From Huiozyma naganishii CBS 8797 (lineage: Eukaryota > Ascomycota > Saccharomycetes > Saccharomycetales > Saccharomycetaceae): a stretch of DNA of 64,000 bases. A program made the position numbers and the translations under genes. Below the pieces are notes generated by a model, which made no database searches, was not told the DNA's origin, and worked only from the letters and a program-made list of their open reading frames with translations. Shown piece after piece: positions 11,029 through 22,434 of this stretch (within the stretch, counting starts at the first letter, position 1; the number at the start of each line of letters is the position of its first letter). The stretch spans positions 62,001 to 126,000 of the forward strand of contig NC_035926.1 of the NCBI RefSeq assembly GCF_000348985.1, in the 5' to 3' direction.

Positions 11029-11988
11029 ATGAACGGTGTGAAGAGACCTGCTGAAGAGATTCGAGCTCTTCGTTTTGTGAAAAGACACAAAAAGACCGTA
11101 AAAAACCCGCTGGAGGATGGCGTTTCGCATTGCATAGTGAAGATTCCAATCCGGTTATACGTGTCTCTGGCGCCTATGTACCTGGAGACACCATTACAAG
11201 GTATAATGAGGCAGCATTTGAATCCAATGGTGATGAAGTATAACAGTAAAGCTGGCGGGGTTGTTATGGGCTACAATAATTTAGAGATTCTAGATGAAGC
11301 ACCTGAGGGGGAACACGCGGACTCCGTCCAGCTGATAAAAGTGACTCCAGACACGCCATTTAGTTTTACTTGGTGTCAGGTTGACTTGTATGTGTGGCAG
11401 CCTCAAGTTGGTGATATCTTGGAGGGAAATATTTTTATTCAGTCTGCTTCCCATATTGGTTTATTGATTCACGACTCGTTCAATGCCAGCATCAAGAAGA
11501 ATAACATTCCTTACGAATGGGTGTTTGTGCACAACGAAGAAAATGAACATGAGGACGAGGACAGTCGAACTAATGAGGGCAATGTTAACTCGAACGACTC
11601 CAACAGACCCAATGGCGGTAGGAACTCCACCTCCGGGAACGCTGGTTTCAGGAAAAACGTATCCATGGGACACTGGGTTGACCAAAATGCTCAAAGAATT
11701 GATGGCAAACTGAGGTTCAGAGTAAGGAATGTGTATACCACCGGCAGAGTCGTATCTGTCGAAGGTACCCTATTGGATCAAAATGAAATGACCTCCAAGT
11801 CCGAAGTTGAAAACTTATCAGTTATATCAAACAAAAAGATTGTTTTCGATGAGGAAGTCGAGGAGGAAAATAAAGAAACACACCAGGAATTGAATTTGGA
11901 AAACGTTAAGGAGGATAACGGCTCCGAAATTGTCTATGAGGCAAACAGCAGTGATAGTGATTCTGCTAGCTCTAGTGATAGCGACTAG
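11029..11988 (+). CDS. RPA43: RNA polymerase I subunit A43
   Basis: Pol I stalk subunit that contacts Rrn3 and recruits the enzyme to rDNA in the nucleolus. The product is 319 residues (S. cerevisiae 326). [10 protein letters not shown] at the chosen ATG aligns with the family N-terminus; an upstream in-frame TTG adds 15 unlikely residues. Conserved blocks are [26 protein letters not shown], the OB-fold [14 protein letters not shown] and [26 protein letters not shown]. An Asn/Ser-rich linker and a very acidic, serine-rich tail ([11 protein letters not shown], then [12 protein letters not shown]) match the ortholog almost motif for motif. The ancestral neighbour RPA190, which would share its promoter in S. 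cerevisiae, is absent. Confidence 0.95.
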   Translation: MNGVKRPAEEIRALRFVKRHKKTVKNPLEDGVSHCIVKIPIRLYVSLAPMYLETPLQGIMRQHLNPMVMKYNSKAGGVVMGYNNLEILDEAPEGEHADSVQLIKVTPDTPFSFTWCQVDLYVWQPQVGDILEGNIFIQSASHIGLLIHDSFNASIKKNNIPYEWVFVHNEENEHEDEDSRTNEGNVNSNDSNRPNGGRNSTSGNAGFRKNVSMGHWVDQNAQRIDGKLRFRVRNVYTTGRVVSVEGTLLDQNEMTSKSEVENLSVISNKKIVFDEEVEEENKETHQELNLENVKEDNGSEIVYEANSSDSDSASSSDSD

Positions 11989-12720
11989 AACATAAATATA
12001 TGTAGCATCACATTTCAATATACGCTACGTATTATCTTGTATAATAATAGTATATTAGACGGCACAATTGCATTTTATTTCGTTCATCCTGCAAAGCAGG
12101 TTACGTTCTGGCTCCCATTTTTCTAGTCAACTTTTATACAGTGGGATTAAACAGATTGGCAGACAAGTTATTTGTATTTACACACGAATACGAGATATAT
12201 CTGTTTCGCAAGTTAGTACGACATAGTATAAAGTCACGAAACCCTCTTTTATTGCCAATCCTGCAAACCCTTTCAGCGTAAATATTCCGGTATCGATCTT
12301 CGAGTGTTGTCCATTGCTGCCAGCCACTCAACTGTTTTTCAATTAATGCTGTCCATCGCCACTATTACAAAGAACAAAACCGCACTGTATTAGTCTCTTA
12401 ACATTTGGAAGTCGGGGCTGTCCATAAACATAATCGAATTTTATATCTCAATTTTACATTGTGGCGTTTGTAACATGCGTACGTCCACGTTAACTGAACC
12501 CAAAGCGCAAATATCCATCCTCCACCTTAGTGAGAAAAAAATGCCAATAAAACGAGGAGTTTCGAATGAAGAGTGTCTGTTGAGTTCTCCGGTTATCTCC
12601 TATATGTCACAACTGAGCTAAACTTTGTGGGATATTAGTGCTAACAGTTAAGTGACCGTGAGCGGGAATGCGCCTTCTATTACGTAACCCCCCATTTTCG
12701 TACAAAAATATTTCACCGTA
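11989..12720. other. Long gap between convergent RPA43 and TEA1
   Basis: About 730 bases with no supported gene, unusually long between two convergent genes here. In S. cerevisiae this interval holds UBC11 and YOR338W. I could not recognise remnants of either. It contains a small hairpin (CCTGC-AAA-GCAGG, 12088-12100) and AT-rich stretches only. Confidence 0.5.
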
Positions 12721-14853
12721 TTAAACACCAAATAATTCCTTTATTAGGTCGTCTATTTCGTGACTCAACGTGAAATCTTGGTTGTACACTAGATTTTGGA
12801 TGGGCTCTTCTTTCAACTTTGCAGGAAGAATATACTGTGGATACAGTTTTTCATGGAAAATTCGCAGAAAGAGTCTGAATGAATTGTCCCAACGGGGGCT
12901 GTCAATGATTTGTAACTTCCTCAAACAACTTATTGCCAGAAGGCATGCGTAAAGCTGATACAAAGTGGCCTTTTCATAGTTGTGGAACTTGTGGCTAAAA
13001 TTTGTAAACAACGTTTGTAAATCATCGATGATCTCAATAACTACTACTCGGGACTCTTCACTTTCCTCAATGAATGGTTTGTTGAAGGTAAGAAGAACAA
13101 TATAGTAGTAGTACCAGAAGTACGATACAGTTGGATCAGTGGACACGTCTTCATCCTTGATCAATTCTTGACTCCATAATAAAAATTCCGGCAGTGATTG
13201 TCTCCAACTGTAAACTTGATTGTTGAAAGTTGCCAAGTATTCTAACCTAGCAGTATTGTCCTGAGACTCGATGAAAATCTTGGAGATGAATATTTGAACA
13301 ATACGGGACAAAATGATCAAATTTTTCAGCGGTAGTGCTACTTGTAAGACGTGTCCACCAATGAATCTGAACTCTTCTGTACCCTCCACCTCAGGAAGTT
13401 CATCCGATGCTGGAATAGTGGAGTTACTCACGCTCAACGTGGATGTCCTTCCCAACATCAGGCATATGAAATGATCCGCAATATAGCACCCCCAGTAAAT
13501 CCTTGAACGAATTTCCAATTCACTTTTCGTTAGTTTCCCTTTACCATTATCGTCTGCATCTGTATACCAGACTTCAGGGTCTAGCTGGAACCCCATCTCG
13601 TAACCGACTCTGATGGCAAGACCACTGAAATACCATGCCAGTTGGTTATTCCCTTTTCCTAACTCGTAAAAGGCGAGACACAGCAACGCTTGAACAGTTG
13701 TAATAGAGGTAACGCTGTTTTCATCAAACACGAGCTTCAACAACGCGGTTTTGCTCTTCTCGTAGTACATTTCTGAAAAGTCCTGCAGTTCCAGTGATAG
13801 ACGGGACCCAATCGCACACACGGCATATATCAATTCCATAGAGCAGTATTCTGATGTCGAATAGTCATCCTCAGCATGGTTGAAAAACCCGTACAAGAAA
13901 CTCTCTCTGTGCATGAATATGAAATGTCCTGGGTACAACCATCGGTAAAAATTGGAGAGTGACTGAAGTATTTTTGGGTCTGTATTGATTCTGTTAGAGT
14001 CACTGGAAGAAATTCGCTTAATTACAGTAGTCTTTAAGTCGGCAATACGGTTGTGTGCTTGCGCCTGATTTATTGACGGGTGTGTAGGTCCCGTAGAGTC
14101 CATTGAATCTGGAGTTTGTGACCTCGTAGACGGCGTGATAGAGTCTGTCGATGCAAGTGACGCGGATGAGTTTGAACTGTACGCCCCGGGGCGCACTTTA
14201 TAAGTGACTGGTCCCTCTGGGTACAAACTGCCCTTCACAAGCGTCTTCTTGGGTTTCCTTTCTGCAGAATCTGCGTGCTCCAAGTGTCTCAATTGGCGAG
14301 CTGAGATATCAGCCTGTTCTATGTGAAGAGGGGGCAAGATAGTAATTTTTGATTTATTTGGCACAGGGGCAGGCATAGCAGTACTATGAGATGGGGCACT
14401 CACAGTAGCAACAGCAGCAGCGGCGGAAGCGGCGGCGTCGCTGTGGAATGTTGGATCTGGAGTGGCAGTAGCACTCGCGTCTACATTTGAGATAACGTCG
14501 CCAATCATCATGCTGTTCAACACTTGCTCATTGTTTGGATACAGCTTATCAACAACTGCCTTCAAATTGGACTCCAAGTATGCACAGTGTGCCTCCAGCG
14601 ACTTGACGTATCCGGAGGTGTACCGTTTCTTGCGCAGATCGTCCTCGTTCACGTTGCACTCAATCTCGAGCCGAGTGCAGTTCCCACAGGGGAACCCCAA
14701 GTCACACTTCTTCCGGCGCTTCCTGCAGTTGGAGCAGGACAGCCTTTTCTTACCAGTTGGCCCCAGCACGGGCGTCCTCCTCTCGCCGTCAAAATCACTG
14801 TTCCCGGGCCCTGTGGGAAAGTGCATCCCACTGCTCACTGTATCCTCACGCAT
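12721..14853 (-). CDS. TEA1: Zn(II)2Cys6 transcription factor Tea1
   Basis: Nuclear DNA-binding activator, known in S. cerevisiae as a Ty1 enhancer activator. The product is 710 residues (family about 759) from the ATG at 14853; a GTG 13 codons upstream is not used here. The Gal4-type cluster CSNCRKRRKKC...CGNC...C has its six cysteines at 40, 43, 50, 56, 59 and 66, followed by a linker and a coiled segment (YVKSLEAHCAYLESNLKAVVDKL). The middle-homology domain (fungal-specific TF domain) is strongly conserved, for example SNFYRWLYPGHFIFMHRESFLYGFFNH and IYWGCYIADHFICLMLGRTSTLSVSNST. The protein ends in LSHEIDDLIKELFGV. A Ser/Thr-rich, alanine-rich linker (about 110-250) differs from the ortholog, as expected. 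Synteny with KRE5 (YOR337W-YOR336W) supports the name. Confidence 0.93.
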   Translation of the reverse strand: MREDTVSSGMHFPTGPGNSDFDGERRTPVLGPTGKKRLSCSNCRKRRKKCDLGFPCGNCTRLEIECNVNEDDLRKKRYTSGYVKSLEAHCAYLESNLKAVVDKLYPNNEQVLNSMMIGDVISNVDASATATPDPTFHSDAAASAAAAVATVSAPSHSTAMPAPVPNKSKITILPPLHIEQADISARQLRHLEHADSAERKPKKTLVKGSLYPEGPVTYKVRPGAYSSNSSASLASTDSITPSTRSQTPDSMDSTGPTHPSINQAQAHNRIADLKTTVIKRISSSDSNRINTDPKILQSLSNFYRWLYPGHFIFMHRESFLYGFFNHAEDDYSTSEYCSMELIYAVCAIGSRLSLELQDFSEMYYEKSKTALLKLVFDENSVTSITTVQALLCLAFYELGKGNNQLAWYFSGLAIRVGYEMGFQLDPEVWYTDADDNGKGKLTKSELEIRSRIYWGCYIADHFICLMLGRTSTLSVSNSTIPASDELPEVEGTEEFRFIGGHVLQVALPLKNLIILSRIVQIFISKIFIESQDNTARLEYLATFNNQVYSWRQSLPEFLLWSQELIKDEDVSTDPTVSYFWYYYYIVLLTFNKPFIEESEESRVVVIEIIDDLQTLFTNFSHKFHNYEKATLYQLYACLLAISCLRKLQIIDSPRWDNSFRLFLRIFHEKLYPQYILPAKLKEEPIQNLVYNQDFTLSHEIDDLIKELFGV

Positions 14854-15111
14854 CAGAAAGAGGAGGGAACTGCTAGACACAAATTGCACCACAGATCGGT
14901 CTCACAGATGCCCACCACACAAGCGATAATTTGTTTATCAGTCACCGATGAACAATCGTCGATGAGTCTTTTGCTGATAATTAAAATAAAATTGTGAGTA
15001 CGGCGTTTACAGCAACATCTGACACTATACATCAAGATACAACTGCTATATACTGTGCGAGAGATCTCCAGAGTCCCCTCCGATTCCGTAGGGCGTGTTG
15101 CTCTGACAAGG

Positions 15112-18100
15112 CTACAACTCGTCGTGGAGCAGGTCGAATTCGTCAACATCTTCTTGCACTTCTTGTGGTTGCTTTCCAGCCTGTTGGGTTTTCTCGCGCT
15201 GACTTCCCGTGCGATTGAATGCGTCTGCCTCTGCCTCTGCGGCGGCCTTGATAGACTGCAAGGTCGCGTCCACTTTACTCTGGTCGAAAGCTAACGGTTC
15301 TCTAGTTGATTTCTTCAAGGCACCAATGGGCATTTGGCCCTGGACATCGTTCAGTAAATCTTGGCCGATGTTGACGAGCGAGTTCTGGTCTGCTGACAGT
15401 CTCTGGTAGTGGATCCGGAACACTTCCCCTCCAGAGAGAGCGCGGACCCGGTCCATGTGTACTACAAAGGCCGGTTCAGCGGAATAGAACGCGAACCCTG
15501 TCTCCTCCTTGAGTTTCTTCCAGTACCCTTCATCCCAGTAACCTTTCCCCTTCATTCTGAACATGTTCACGGGTCTCTTCGATTTCATCGTGGACCGCAG
15601 CATCAGAACAGGATCCACTGGCGTTGATGTAGGCGCCATGTACACCAAATGGTGGACGCTCCTTGGGAATAACACGTCCAACAATAAAACTCTCGCTACA
15701 TTGGTCCTCCGCTCAATGAACCTTTGGGGTCTTATCCATACCGGCCAGCTATAACTGATAAACCGAACTTCGACATTCAGCTCCGCGTTGTTGTTAACAG
15801 CGTCCACAAAACGGTAAAGTGACTTCGAGTAGAAAGATTCTGACAGTAGCCAAAACACGATCCTCTCGCTTCTTGAAGTGGCAATCTTCAAGATCATATC
15901 CTTGTAGATCTCCTCCTCTTCCAAGCTGGACAAAACGGTGAAAACGTTTGTTGCGTCATCGATAGCCACCACATCTTCCCTTACATCCACATCTTCATGC
16001 TCTTCCAATGTGACGAGTACACGTACAGGATCGAAAGTGTCCACAGAAAACCGATCGGACAGAACAAATTCAGAATTGAACTGGGTGGACATGCCCTTTA
16101 CTTCGAAACGAGGGTCTGTGCTACGGATCGTGTAGTTCTGCGCGAGTGTCTTGACATGAAACTGAGCGTAACCAAATGTCTCCATTGTAGTCGCATTGCC
16201 GACAGAAATCCCAGCAGAGTCTAACAACTCCAACGAGACTCCTCCAATACTATTGACACTCCCTTGCGATAACTTCCTATCTTTGTCGAAGCAGTAAACT
16301 TCGATCACGATGCTTTCCAATGTGGTAATATTAGACATAACAAACGTTTTAGGGACATCCACTTCCACGTCGTAGGATGACAAGACATCAGTGGATAGTT
16401 GAACATCCCTGTCCGGTAGGTATACTCTCTGATTGGGGACCACTTTTAGTTCCAAAGTGGGTAGCAGAACAATCTCTATGTCAACAAAGGACAAATTTTG
16501 CAGCATGGGAATCAGAGCCAAAATTTTTTGGGTCCTCTCTTCTACTGGATCAACAACCAGGGTCACAAGAACCGGTTTACTTTTGTCTTTGCTCTCGAAA
16601 GTAGTGAAATTGTTAATCATGACATGCCCTTGTAAATCCAACCTGCTTAACGTCGTCTCTGTGGTAAACTCAAACCCTTTACGATTAATCTGCAGACTAT
16701 GGTAGTATGTCTTGGCAAGAATAGAAGACACTACTTCATAAGTGTTCGGATCAGAAATTTCTTCGTGATCTTCAGGGACTAGTCCTTCTAGAGCACGAAC
16801 CATATCCAGAGTTCTCTGCGCCTCTCTCTTAACAATGGCTTCAAAGTGCTCTTTGCTAGGAATCTCGTCTTTATTAAAATGAATGAATCTACCATTGAGA
16901 ACCATAAACCGACCAGCTTCCAAAAATTCGAGGGCAATATCGGGCAACCATTGCTTTATCCAGTTTAGATTAACGCCCAAAGAACGCCTTTTCTGCTGTT
17001 TAAAGGACGTTATAGTTTTCCTTAGGCTCTTTTTCATATCACTACCAGATTTGGCCAGCGCTGTTTTCACAGAAAGCCAATTCCCATCCTTAGCTTCGCC
17101 TGTGTGGATTACTCTTACACGGACTCCAGAAAACTTGACAGTAATCATGTTGTATAGTCTTTGTAGAGCTGACAAAGTACCGAAATCATCGACCAAAGAA
17201 ATCGTGTGTAAGATTTTGAAGTTCTTATTTTTGGTTGTACTCGACAACTCTATCCCGCAGTTTGTTAATGCGTCATTGTCCATAACAGTGTACAATGCAT
17301 CAGAGAAATAGTCTGGTGTGTACTTGTGGTGCTTCAAGGTTGCAGATTTCAGATGCAAAAGACCCCTGACGTCTATATTACCTGTAGTGAAATCTTCCTC
17401 TTTTCTCCGTCTTTCCAGCTTGAATTTAATTTGCTCGACGTCCCGTTTGATAACTTTGGCCAAAAGATAATGCCAGGCATTTTTCTGGAAGGGGAAAATT
17501 TCACCATCGATGATGATAGCGGTGTCATCGATATCCAAATAGGATAACAACTCGGAGTTATCTGGATGAGGGAACTTGCTATCCAAAGGTAAATCCTTCT
17601 CTGCGATCAAGTCGACGAAAAACTCTTTCAATTGGCTCAAGCTCTGTTCTTTCAATTTGTAAATCGTGGAAAGTACCTTTTCAGATTCCTTATTAGTAAT
17701 GGGGAGTAATCCTAGTCTTTGTGGGTACCCCTGTGATACAACATCCAGAACTCTTACCAAAGCGGTCAATGCATCGCTATTAACCGTTCCCTCCTCCAGA
17801 TTGCTAAAATCAATGACAAACACGAGTTCATTCCAGTTTTGTCTAAACTCTGGGATTTCGCCAAACTTGGTCTTTTCAAAGAACTGTGAAGCATCGTTTC
17901 GCAATTCGTTGTAAACGTCGTCCTTTTCAATATCGTTAAAGTAGATCACATTGTGAGAGAATGCTGGAATCCTATGTGCGTCCACTTTTATAGGTTGCAA
18001 CTCTTGCATAGTTGGCATAGAAATTTCAGAGAACAGGTTAACTAAATTTCTTGCATCATGATATGCAAAACCGGGGATCGCCTTATGCAGTGCCTTTGTC

Positions 18101-19209
18101 AGAAGTTTCAAACGGTCGTATTCCACTTGGACAAGATTGACCAGAGAGTAAGGATCCAACGAAGTGAGTTTAATGTTTTGACCGTTGACAAACAACCCTA
18201 GGAGGAAGTAATCTATCCCATACTGTTCCAACACATGGTTACTTTTTTCTATCTCATTGATTTCTGCATCGGAGATCTCCATCTTTGTCAACTCTTCGAA
18301 CAACAGAGGGAAATTGTTGACAATGCGTTGGAAGTACTCAATTGTGGCATCAAAGTCCTTTGTTCCACTATAATGTTTGGCAATCAACGATGCAATCTTG
18401 ATATCCAAATCCTCCAGCTCCTCCTCGGTTGGTTCATAATCAAGGGATTGCGGTAGGGAGAGCCCGTATGGAAGTTTCACGTACGGAACAATGCTGTCCC
18501 AGTGTTCACCATCCTTTTTGAAAGTGAGTTCCAAGGGGAAATCTACTTCAAGAGGAGTTGCCTCCCGATAGGAGCAAGTGGGTCTCCAAACAAACCTTAT
18601 CTTACCGGACCCAATTGCCTCGGCAAACAAATTTCGGTTGAACTCTCTAAATGCTTGCGATGAGGGGCACCCAAAGAAAGTAATCAACGGGGCCGCCGCG
18701 TTCCATCCAATCACCACATCGAACCGCGAGTTCAAAATGTCAGTATCAGGTACCGCTGTCTGCCTCTTCAGATCCTTCGATTTCATATAAAAGACGTCAT
18801 CAGGTTTACTGTACACATCACCATTCAACACAAAGTAATTTTCATCGGTAAGACCGGTCGCCTGATCTAGTGGGAACCCCATAGGATACAGATGGTAGTA
18901 TTTATCGAAAAGAGGAGCCCAGTTGGCGCCATCCCCGGCGGTAGTACTCAGCGATTCCAGCACGGATTCAAATATTCCAGCACCACCAGCATCATCTGCA
19001 TCATCCCTATCCTCCGCTGAGTCCAGCCCAGTGATTGTAGGGTACAATCCTGCGAGAATCACCTTGTCGACGCCAATGTGCACGAGAATCGAGTATATCC
19101 GGACCGCCTCTTGGGCCCCAAGAGTCAATCCTTCGCCATATTCAACCTGAACTGCCCACAAACACGCAGCCAAGTGCAACACATTTAAAATGAACCGGCA
19201 ACAACCCAT
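15112..19209 (-). CDS. KRE5: ER glucosyltransferase-like protein Kre5
   Basis: ER-lumenal protein required for cell-wall beta-1,6-glucan, related to UDP-glucose:glycoprotein glucosyltransferase (UGGT). The product is 1365 residues, the expected size. It starts with a signal peptide (hydrophobic NVLHLAACLWAVQV, residues 9-22) and ends in HDEL (1362-1365), so it is secreted to and retained in the ER. The large middle part has thioredoxin-like UGGT features, and the C-terminal quarter (about 1080-1310) corresponds to the glycosyltransferase domain. In S. cerevisiae Kre5 the transferase motifs are degenerate and no enzymatic activity is proven, so activity is not claimed. The gene lies head to head with ALA1, sharing about 280 bases. 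Confidence 0.93.
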   Translation of the reverse strand: MGCCRFILNVLHLAACLWAVQVEYGEGLTLGAQEAVRIYSILVHIGVDKVILAGLYPTITGLDSAEDRDDADDAGGAGIFESVLESLSTTAGDGANWAPLFDKYYHLYPMGFPLDQATGLTDENYFVLNGDVYSKPDDVFYMKSKDLKRQTAVPDTDILNSRFDVVIGWNAAAPLITFFGCPSSQAFREFNRNLFAEAIGSGKIRFVWRPTCSYREATPLEVDFPLELTFKKDGEHWDSIVPYVKLPYGLSLPQSLDYEPTEEELEDLDIKIASLIAKHYSGTKDFDATIEYFQRIVNNFPLLFEELTKMEISDAEINEIEKSNHVLEQYGIDYFLLGLFVNGQNIKLTSLDPYSLVNLVQVEYDRLKLLTKALHKAIPGFAYHDARNLVNLFSEISMPTMQELQPIKVDAHRIPAFSHNVIYFNDIEKDDVYNELRNDASQFFEKTKFGEIPEFRQNWNELVFVIDFSNLEEGTVNSDALTALVRVLDVVSQGYPQRLGLLPITNKESEKVLSTIYKLKEQSLSQLKEFFVDLIAEKDLPLDSKFPHPDNSELLSYLDIDDTAIIIDGEIFPFQKNAWHYLLAKVIKRDVEQIKFKLERRRKEEDFTTGNIDVRGLLHLKSATLKHHKYTPDYFSDALYTVMDNDALTNCGIELSSTTKNKNFKILHTISLVDDFGTLSALQRLYNMITVKFSGVRVRVIHTGEAKDGNWLSVKTALAKSGSDMKKSLRKTITSFKQQKRRSLGVNLNWIKQWLPDIALEFLEAGRFMVLNGRFIHFNKDEIPSKEHFEAIVKREAQRTLDMVRALEGLVPEDHEEISDPNTYEVVSSILAKTYYHSLQINRKGFEFTTETTLSRLDLQGHVMINNFTTFESKDKSKPVLVTLVVDPVEERTQKILALIPMLQNLSFVDIEIVLLPTLELKVVPNQRVYLPDRDVQLSTDVLSSYDVEVDVPKTFVMSNITTLESIVIEVYCFDKDRKLSQGSVNSIGGVSLELLDSAGISVGNATTMETFGYAQFHVKTLAQNYTIRSTDPRFEVKGMSTQFNSEFVLSDRFSVDTFDPVRVLVTLEEHEDVDVREDVVAIDDATNVFTVLSSLEEEEIYKDMILKIATSRSERIVFWLLSESFYSKSLYRFVDAVNNNAELNVEVRFISYSWPVWIRPQRFIERRTNVARVLLLDVLFPRSVHHLVYMAPTSTPVDPVLMLRSTMKSKRPVNMFRMKGKGYWDEGYWKKLKEETGFAFYSAEPAFVVHMDRVRALSGGEVFRIHYQRLSADQNSLVNIGQDLLNDVQGQMPIGALKKSTREPLAFDQSKVDATLQSIKAAAEAEADAFNRTGSQREKTQQAGKQPQEVQEDVDEFDLLHDEL

Positions 19210-19365
19210 TGGCGAGCTTCAAACACCTTACCTTTTGCTTTAATCTTCCAACGACTCGATATTTTGTTCATTTTGAAGAAAAGCTGAAAATTTTTTTTAC
19301 TTCTTTCCAACGCCATCGCGTTATCGCTTCGACTGTTCGATGCAGAGGAGACAAACGAAGTAGCG

Positions 19366-19488
19366 ACGTCGTTGATCTGTTTACGTACTCGAGGAATAGT
19401 GTGTTCTGTTCCCTGTTTAGTTACCCAGAGACTGTGCAAATTTCACCTGCCCAGCAGCGCTAGATCACCACCTTTACGGGAAAACAGA
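19366..19488 (+). promoter_or_regulatory. Candidate non-AUG mitochondrial targeting extension of ALA1
   Basis: The ALA1 frame is open without a stop for about 65 codons before its first ATG (19489), and an in-frame ACG at 19366 has a purine at -3. Translation from there would add 41 residues with six Arg, one Lys and a single acidic residue, a typical mitochondrial presequence composition. In S. cerevisiae the mitochondrial form of Ala1 starts from upstream ACG codons. The exact start codon here is not determined; TTG at 19372 is an alternative. Confidence 0.5.
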
Positions 19489-22359
19489 ATGACTATTGGC
19501 GATAAAGAGAAGTGGACGGCTAAGAACGTCCGTAACACGTTCATGGACTACTTCAAGCAGAGAGAGCACACTTTTGTGCACTCCTCGCCAGTGGTCCCCT
19601 TCGATGACCCAACTTTGCTGTTTGCGAACGCTGGTATGAATCAGTACAAGCCCATTTTCCAAGGTACGGTAGACCCATCCTCCGATTTCTACACGTTGAA
19701 GCGTGCGTACAACTCGCAAAAGTGTGTCAGAGCCGGTGGTAAACACAACGATTTGGAGGATGTAGGGAAGGACTCCTACCATCACACTTTCTTCGAGATG
19801 TTGGGTAACTGGTCCTTCGGTGATTATTTCAAGAAGGAGGCCATCCAGTTTGCGTGGGAACTGCTGACAGTTGTCTACGGTATTCCAAGCGACAGACTGT
19901 ACGTGACGTATTTTGAAGGTGACTCGAAGCTCGGGTTGCAGCCGGATGAGGAGGCTCGCCAGTTGTGGAGAGACGTCGGTGTGTTGGACGACCATATCCT
20001 ACCAGGTAACGCTAAGGACAACTTTTGGGAGATGGGTGAGCAAGGTCCCTGTGGTCCATGTTCCGAGGTCCATTACGACAGGATCGGTGGGAGAAACGCT
20101 GCGTCTTTGGTTAACATGGACGACCCAGACGTGCTAGAGGTCTGGAATCTGGTTTTCATGCAGTTCAACAGAGAGCAGGACGGCTCGTTGAAGTCTCTTC
20201 CAGCCAAGCACATAGATACCGGTATGGGGTTTGAAAGATTGGTGTCCGTCTTGCAAGACGTTAGATCGAACTACGACACCGACGTGTTCATCCCATTGTT
20301 CAAGCGTATCCAAGAGATCACAAACGCGAGACCTTACGCTGGTAAGTTTTCTGAGGAGGACGCAGACGGTGTCGACACCGCCTACAGAGTCTTGGCAGAC
20401 CATGTCCGTACTCTGATGTTTGCTCTTGCTGACGGTGGTGTCCCCAACAACGAAGGTAGAGGTTACGTGCTGAGACGTATCCTGAGAAGAGGCGCACGTT
20501 ACGCACGTAAATACATGAACTACCCAATTGGGAACTTCTTCTCCACGTTGGCTCCAACTTTGATTGAACAAGTTAAGGATATCTTCCCGGAGTTGGCCAA
20601 GGACCCATCTTTCCTTTTCGAAATCTTGGATGAGGAGGAGGCTTCATTCGCCAAGACTCTGGACAGAGGTGAAAGACTGTTTGAGAAGTACGCTGCCACA
20701 GCTGCTGAGAACTCTACCAAAACTTTGGATGGTAAGCAAGTGTGGAGGCTTTACGACACCTACGGGTTCCCAGTCGATCTAACTGAGCTGATGGCCGAGG
20801 AGAAGGGCCTGAAGATCGATGGTCCAGGATTTGAGAAGGCCAAGCAGGAGTCCTACGAGGCCTCGAAGAGAGGCGGGAAGAAGGATGACACCTCTTTGAT
20901 TAAACTAAACGTTCACGAACTGAGCGAGCTAAACAATGAGAACGTCCCCAAGACTGACGACAGTGCTAAGTACGGGTTCGAAAATATCGATGCTAAGATT
21001 TTGAAGTTGCACGATGGTACCGCATTTGTTGACGAAATCACGGAAACGGACAAGAAGTATGGTATGATCTTGGACAAGAGTTGTTTCTACGCTGAGCAAG
21101 GTGGTCAAGAATACGACACCGGTAAGATTGTCATTGACGATGTTGCTGAGTTTAATGTGGAAAACGTTCAATTGTACAATGGGTTTGTGTTCCACACTGG
21201 TTCCTTGAAAGAGGGTAAACTTTCCGTCGGCGACAAAGTCATTGCATCCTACGATGAGCTACGTCGTTTCCCAATCAAGAACAATCACACTGGTACCCAT
21301 ATTTTGAACTTTGCACTGCGCCAAGTCATCGGTAAGGAGGTCGACCAGAAGGGTTCTCTTGTAGCACCTGAGAAGTTGAGATTTGACTTCTCGCACAAGA
21401 AGGCGCTCTCCCTTGATGAGGTACGCTCCGTGGAGAACGTGTGTAACGAGCAGATTAAGGAGAGCTTGTCTGTTTACTACAAGGACGTACCATTGGAACA
21501 GGCCAAGGCGATCTCCTCTGTGCGTGCTGTGTTTGGTGAGACGTACCCGGACCCTGTCCGTGTTGTATCGATTGGGAAACCCGTTGACGAATTGTTGGCG
21601 GATCCAGCCAATGAAGAATGGAACAAGTACTCTGTCGAGTTCTGCGGTGGTACGCACGTGGTAAAGACTTCTGACATCAAGTTCCTTGTGATCTTGGAGG
21701 AGAACGGTATCGCAAAGGGTATCCGGAGAATTGTGGCTGTCACTGGTACGGAAGCGTTTGAGGCACAAAGGGTTGCTCAAGAGTTTGACTCGCAATTGGT
21801 GGCCACTGAGAAGATGTTCTTCTCTGCTGAAAAGGAGAAGAAGTTAAAGGAGCTTGGTGTCCAGTTAGGCCAGCTTTCCGTTTCTGTGATTGACAAGCAC
21901 GAGTTGAAGGAAAAATTCAACAAGATCGACAAGGCGGTGCGTGATGAGGTTAAGTCGAGAGCAAAGAAGGAGATCAAGCAGACTTTGGATGACGTGAAGA
22001 GCTACTTCACCGAGAACGGCGAGTCCACGTTTTTGGTGAAGCACATTTCGATCCCAGTGAACGCGAAGGCGATCACCGAGTCCGTAAACTACTTGAAGAG
22101 TTCCGACAAGGACAAGTCCATTTATTTATTCACCGGTAACGACGACAACGGCAAGATTGCGCACGGCTGTTACATCTCTGATGCTGCGATTGCCAAGGGT
22201 GTCGACGGTTCTGCATTGGCGAAGCAAGTGTCCGGTATCATTGGCGGGAAAGCCGGTGGTAAGGGTAACGTGTTCCAGGGGATGGGGGACAAGCCATCCG
22301 ATGTTGCCAAAGCTATTGCTGAAGTTGAACAGGCTTTGAAGACAAAGTTGAGTTTATAA
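19489..22359 (+). CDS. ALA1: Alanyl-tRNA synthetase (cytosolic start shown)
   Basis: Class II enzyme that charges tRNA-Ala, serving cytosol and, in yeast, mitochondria from one gene. From the ATG the product is 956 residues (S. cerevisiae 958). Visible order: catalytic core starting with [49 protein letters not shown] and [14 protein letters not shown]; the [29 protein letters not shown] region; the editing domain with zinc-binding [12 protein letters not shown] and the CGGTHV motif; and a C-Ala domain with [15 protein letters not shown]. The KRE5-ALA1-MRS2 order matches YOR336-334. See the upstream extension for the probable organellar isoform. Confidence 0.97.
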   Translation: MTIGDKEKWTAKNVRNTFMDYFKQREHTFVHSSPVVPFDDPTLLFANAGMNQYKPIFQGTVDPSSDFYTLKRAYNSQKCVRAGGKHNDLEDVGKDSYHHTFFEMLGNWSFGDYFKKEAIQFAWELLTVVYGIPSDRLYVTYFEGDSKLGLQPDEEARQLWRDVGVLDDHILPGNAKDNFWEMGEQGPCGPCSEVHYDRIGGRNAASLVNMDDPDVLEVWNLVFMQFNREQDGSLKSLPAKHIDTGMGFERLVSVLQDVRSNYDTDVFIPLFKRIQEITNARPYAGKFSEEDADGVDTAYRVLADHVRTLMFALADGGVPNNEGRGYVLRRILRRGARYARKYMNYPIGNFFSTLAPTLIEQVKDIFPELAKDPSFLFEILDEEEASFAKTLDRGERLFEKYAATAAENSTKTLDGKQVWRLYDTYGFPVDLTELMAEEKGLKIDGPGFEKAKQESYEASKRGGKKDDTSLIKLNVHELSELNNENVPKTDDSAKYGFENIDAKILKLHDGTAFVDEITETDKKYGMILDKSCFYAEQGGQEYDTGKIVIDDVAEFNVENVQLYNGFVFHTGSLKEGKLSVGDKVIASYDELRRFPIKNNHTGTHILNFALRQVIGKEVDQKGSLVAPEKLRFDFSHKKALSLDEVRSVENVCNEQIKESLSVYYKDVPLEQAKAISSVRAVFGETYPDPVRVVSIGKPVDELLADPANEEWNKYSVEFCGGTHVVKTSDIKFLVILEENGIAKGIRRIVAVTGTEAFEAQRVAQEFDSQLVATEKMFFSAEKEKKLKELGVQLGQLSVSVIDKHELKEKFNKIDKAVRDEVKSRAKKEIKQTLDDVKSYFTENGESTFLVKHISIPVNAKAITESVNYLKSSDKDKSIYLFTGNDDNGKIAHGCYISDAAIAKGVDGSALAKQVSGIIGGKAGGKGNVFQGMGDKPSDVAKAIAEVEQALKTKLSL

Positions 22360-22434
22360 AAGTGAGAGAGTGTGTGTATGATGATGTAGAATAGTATGAT
22401 AGTTTTTCTTTGTGCTAGAGTATATGCAGTGATG

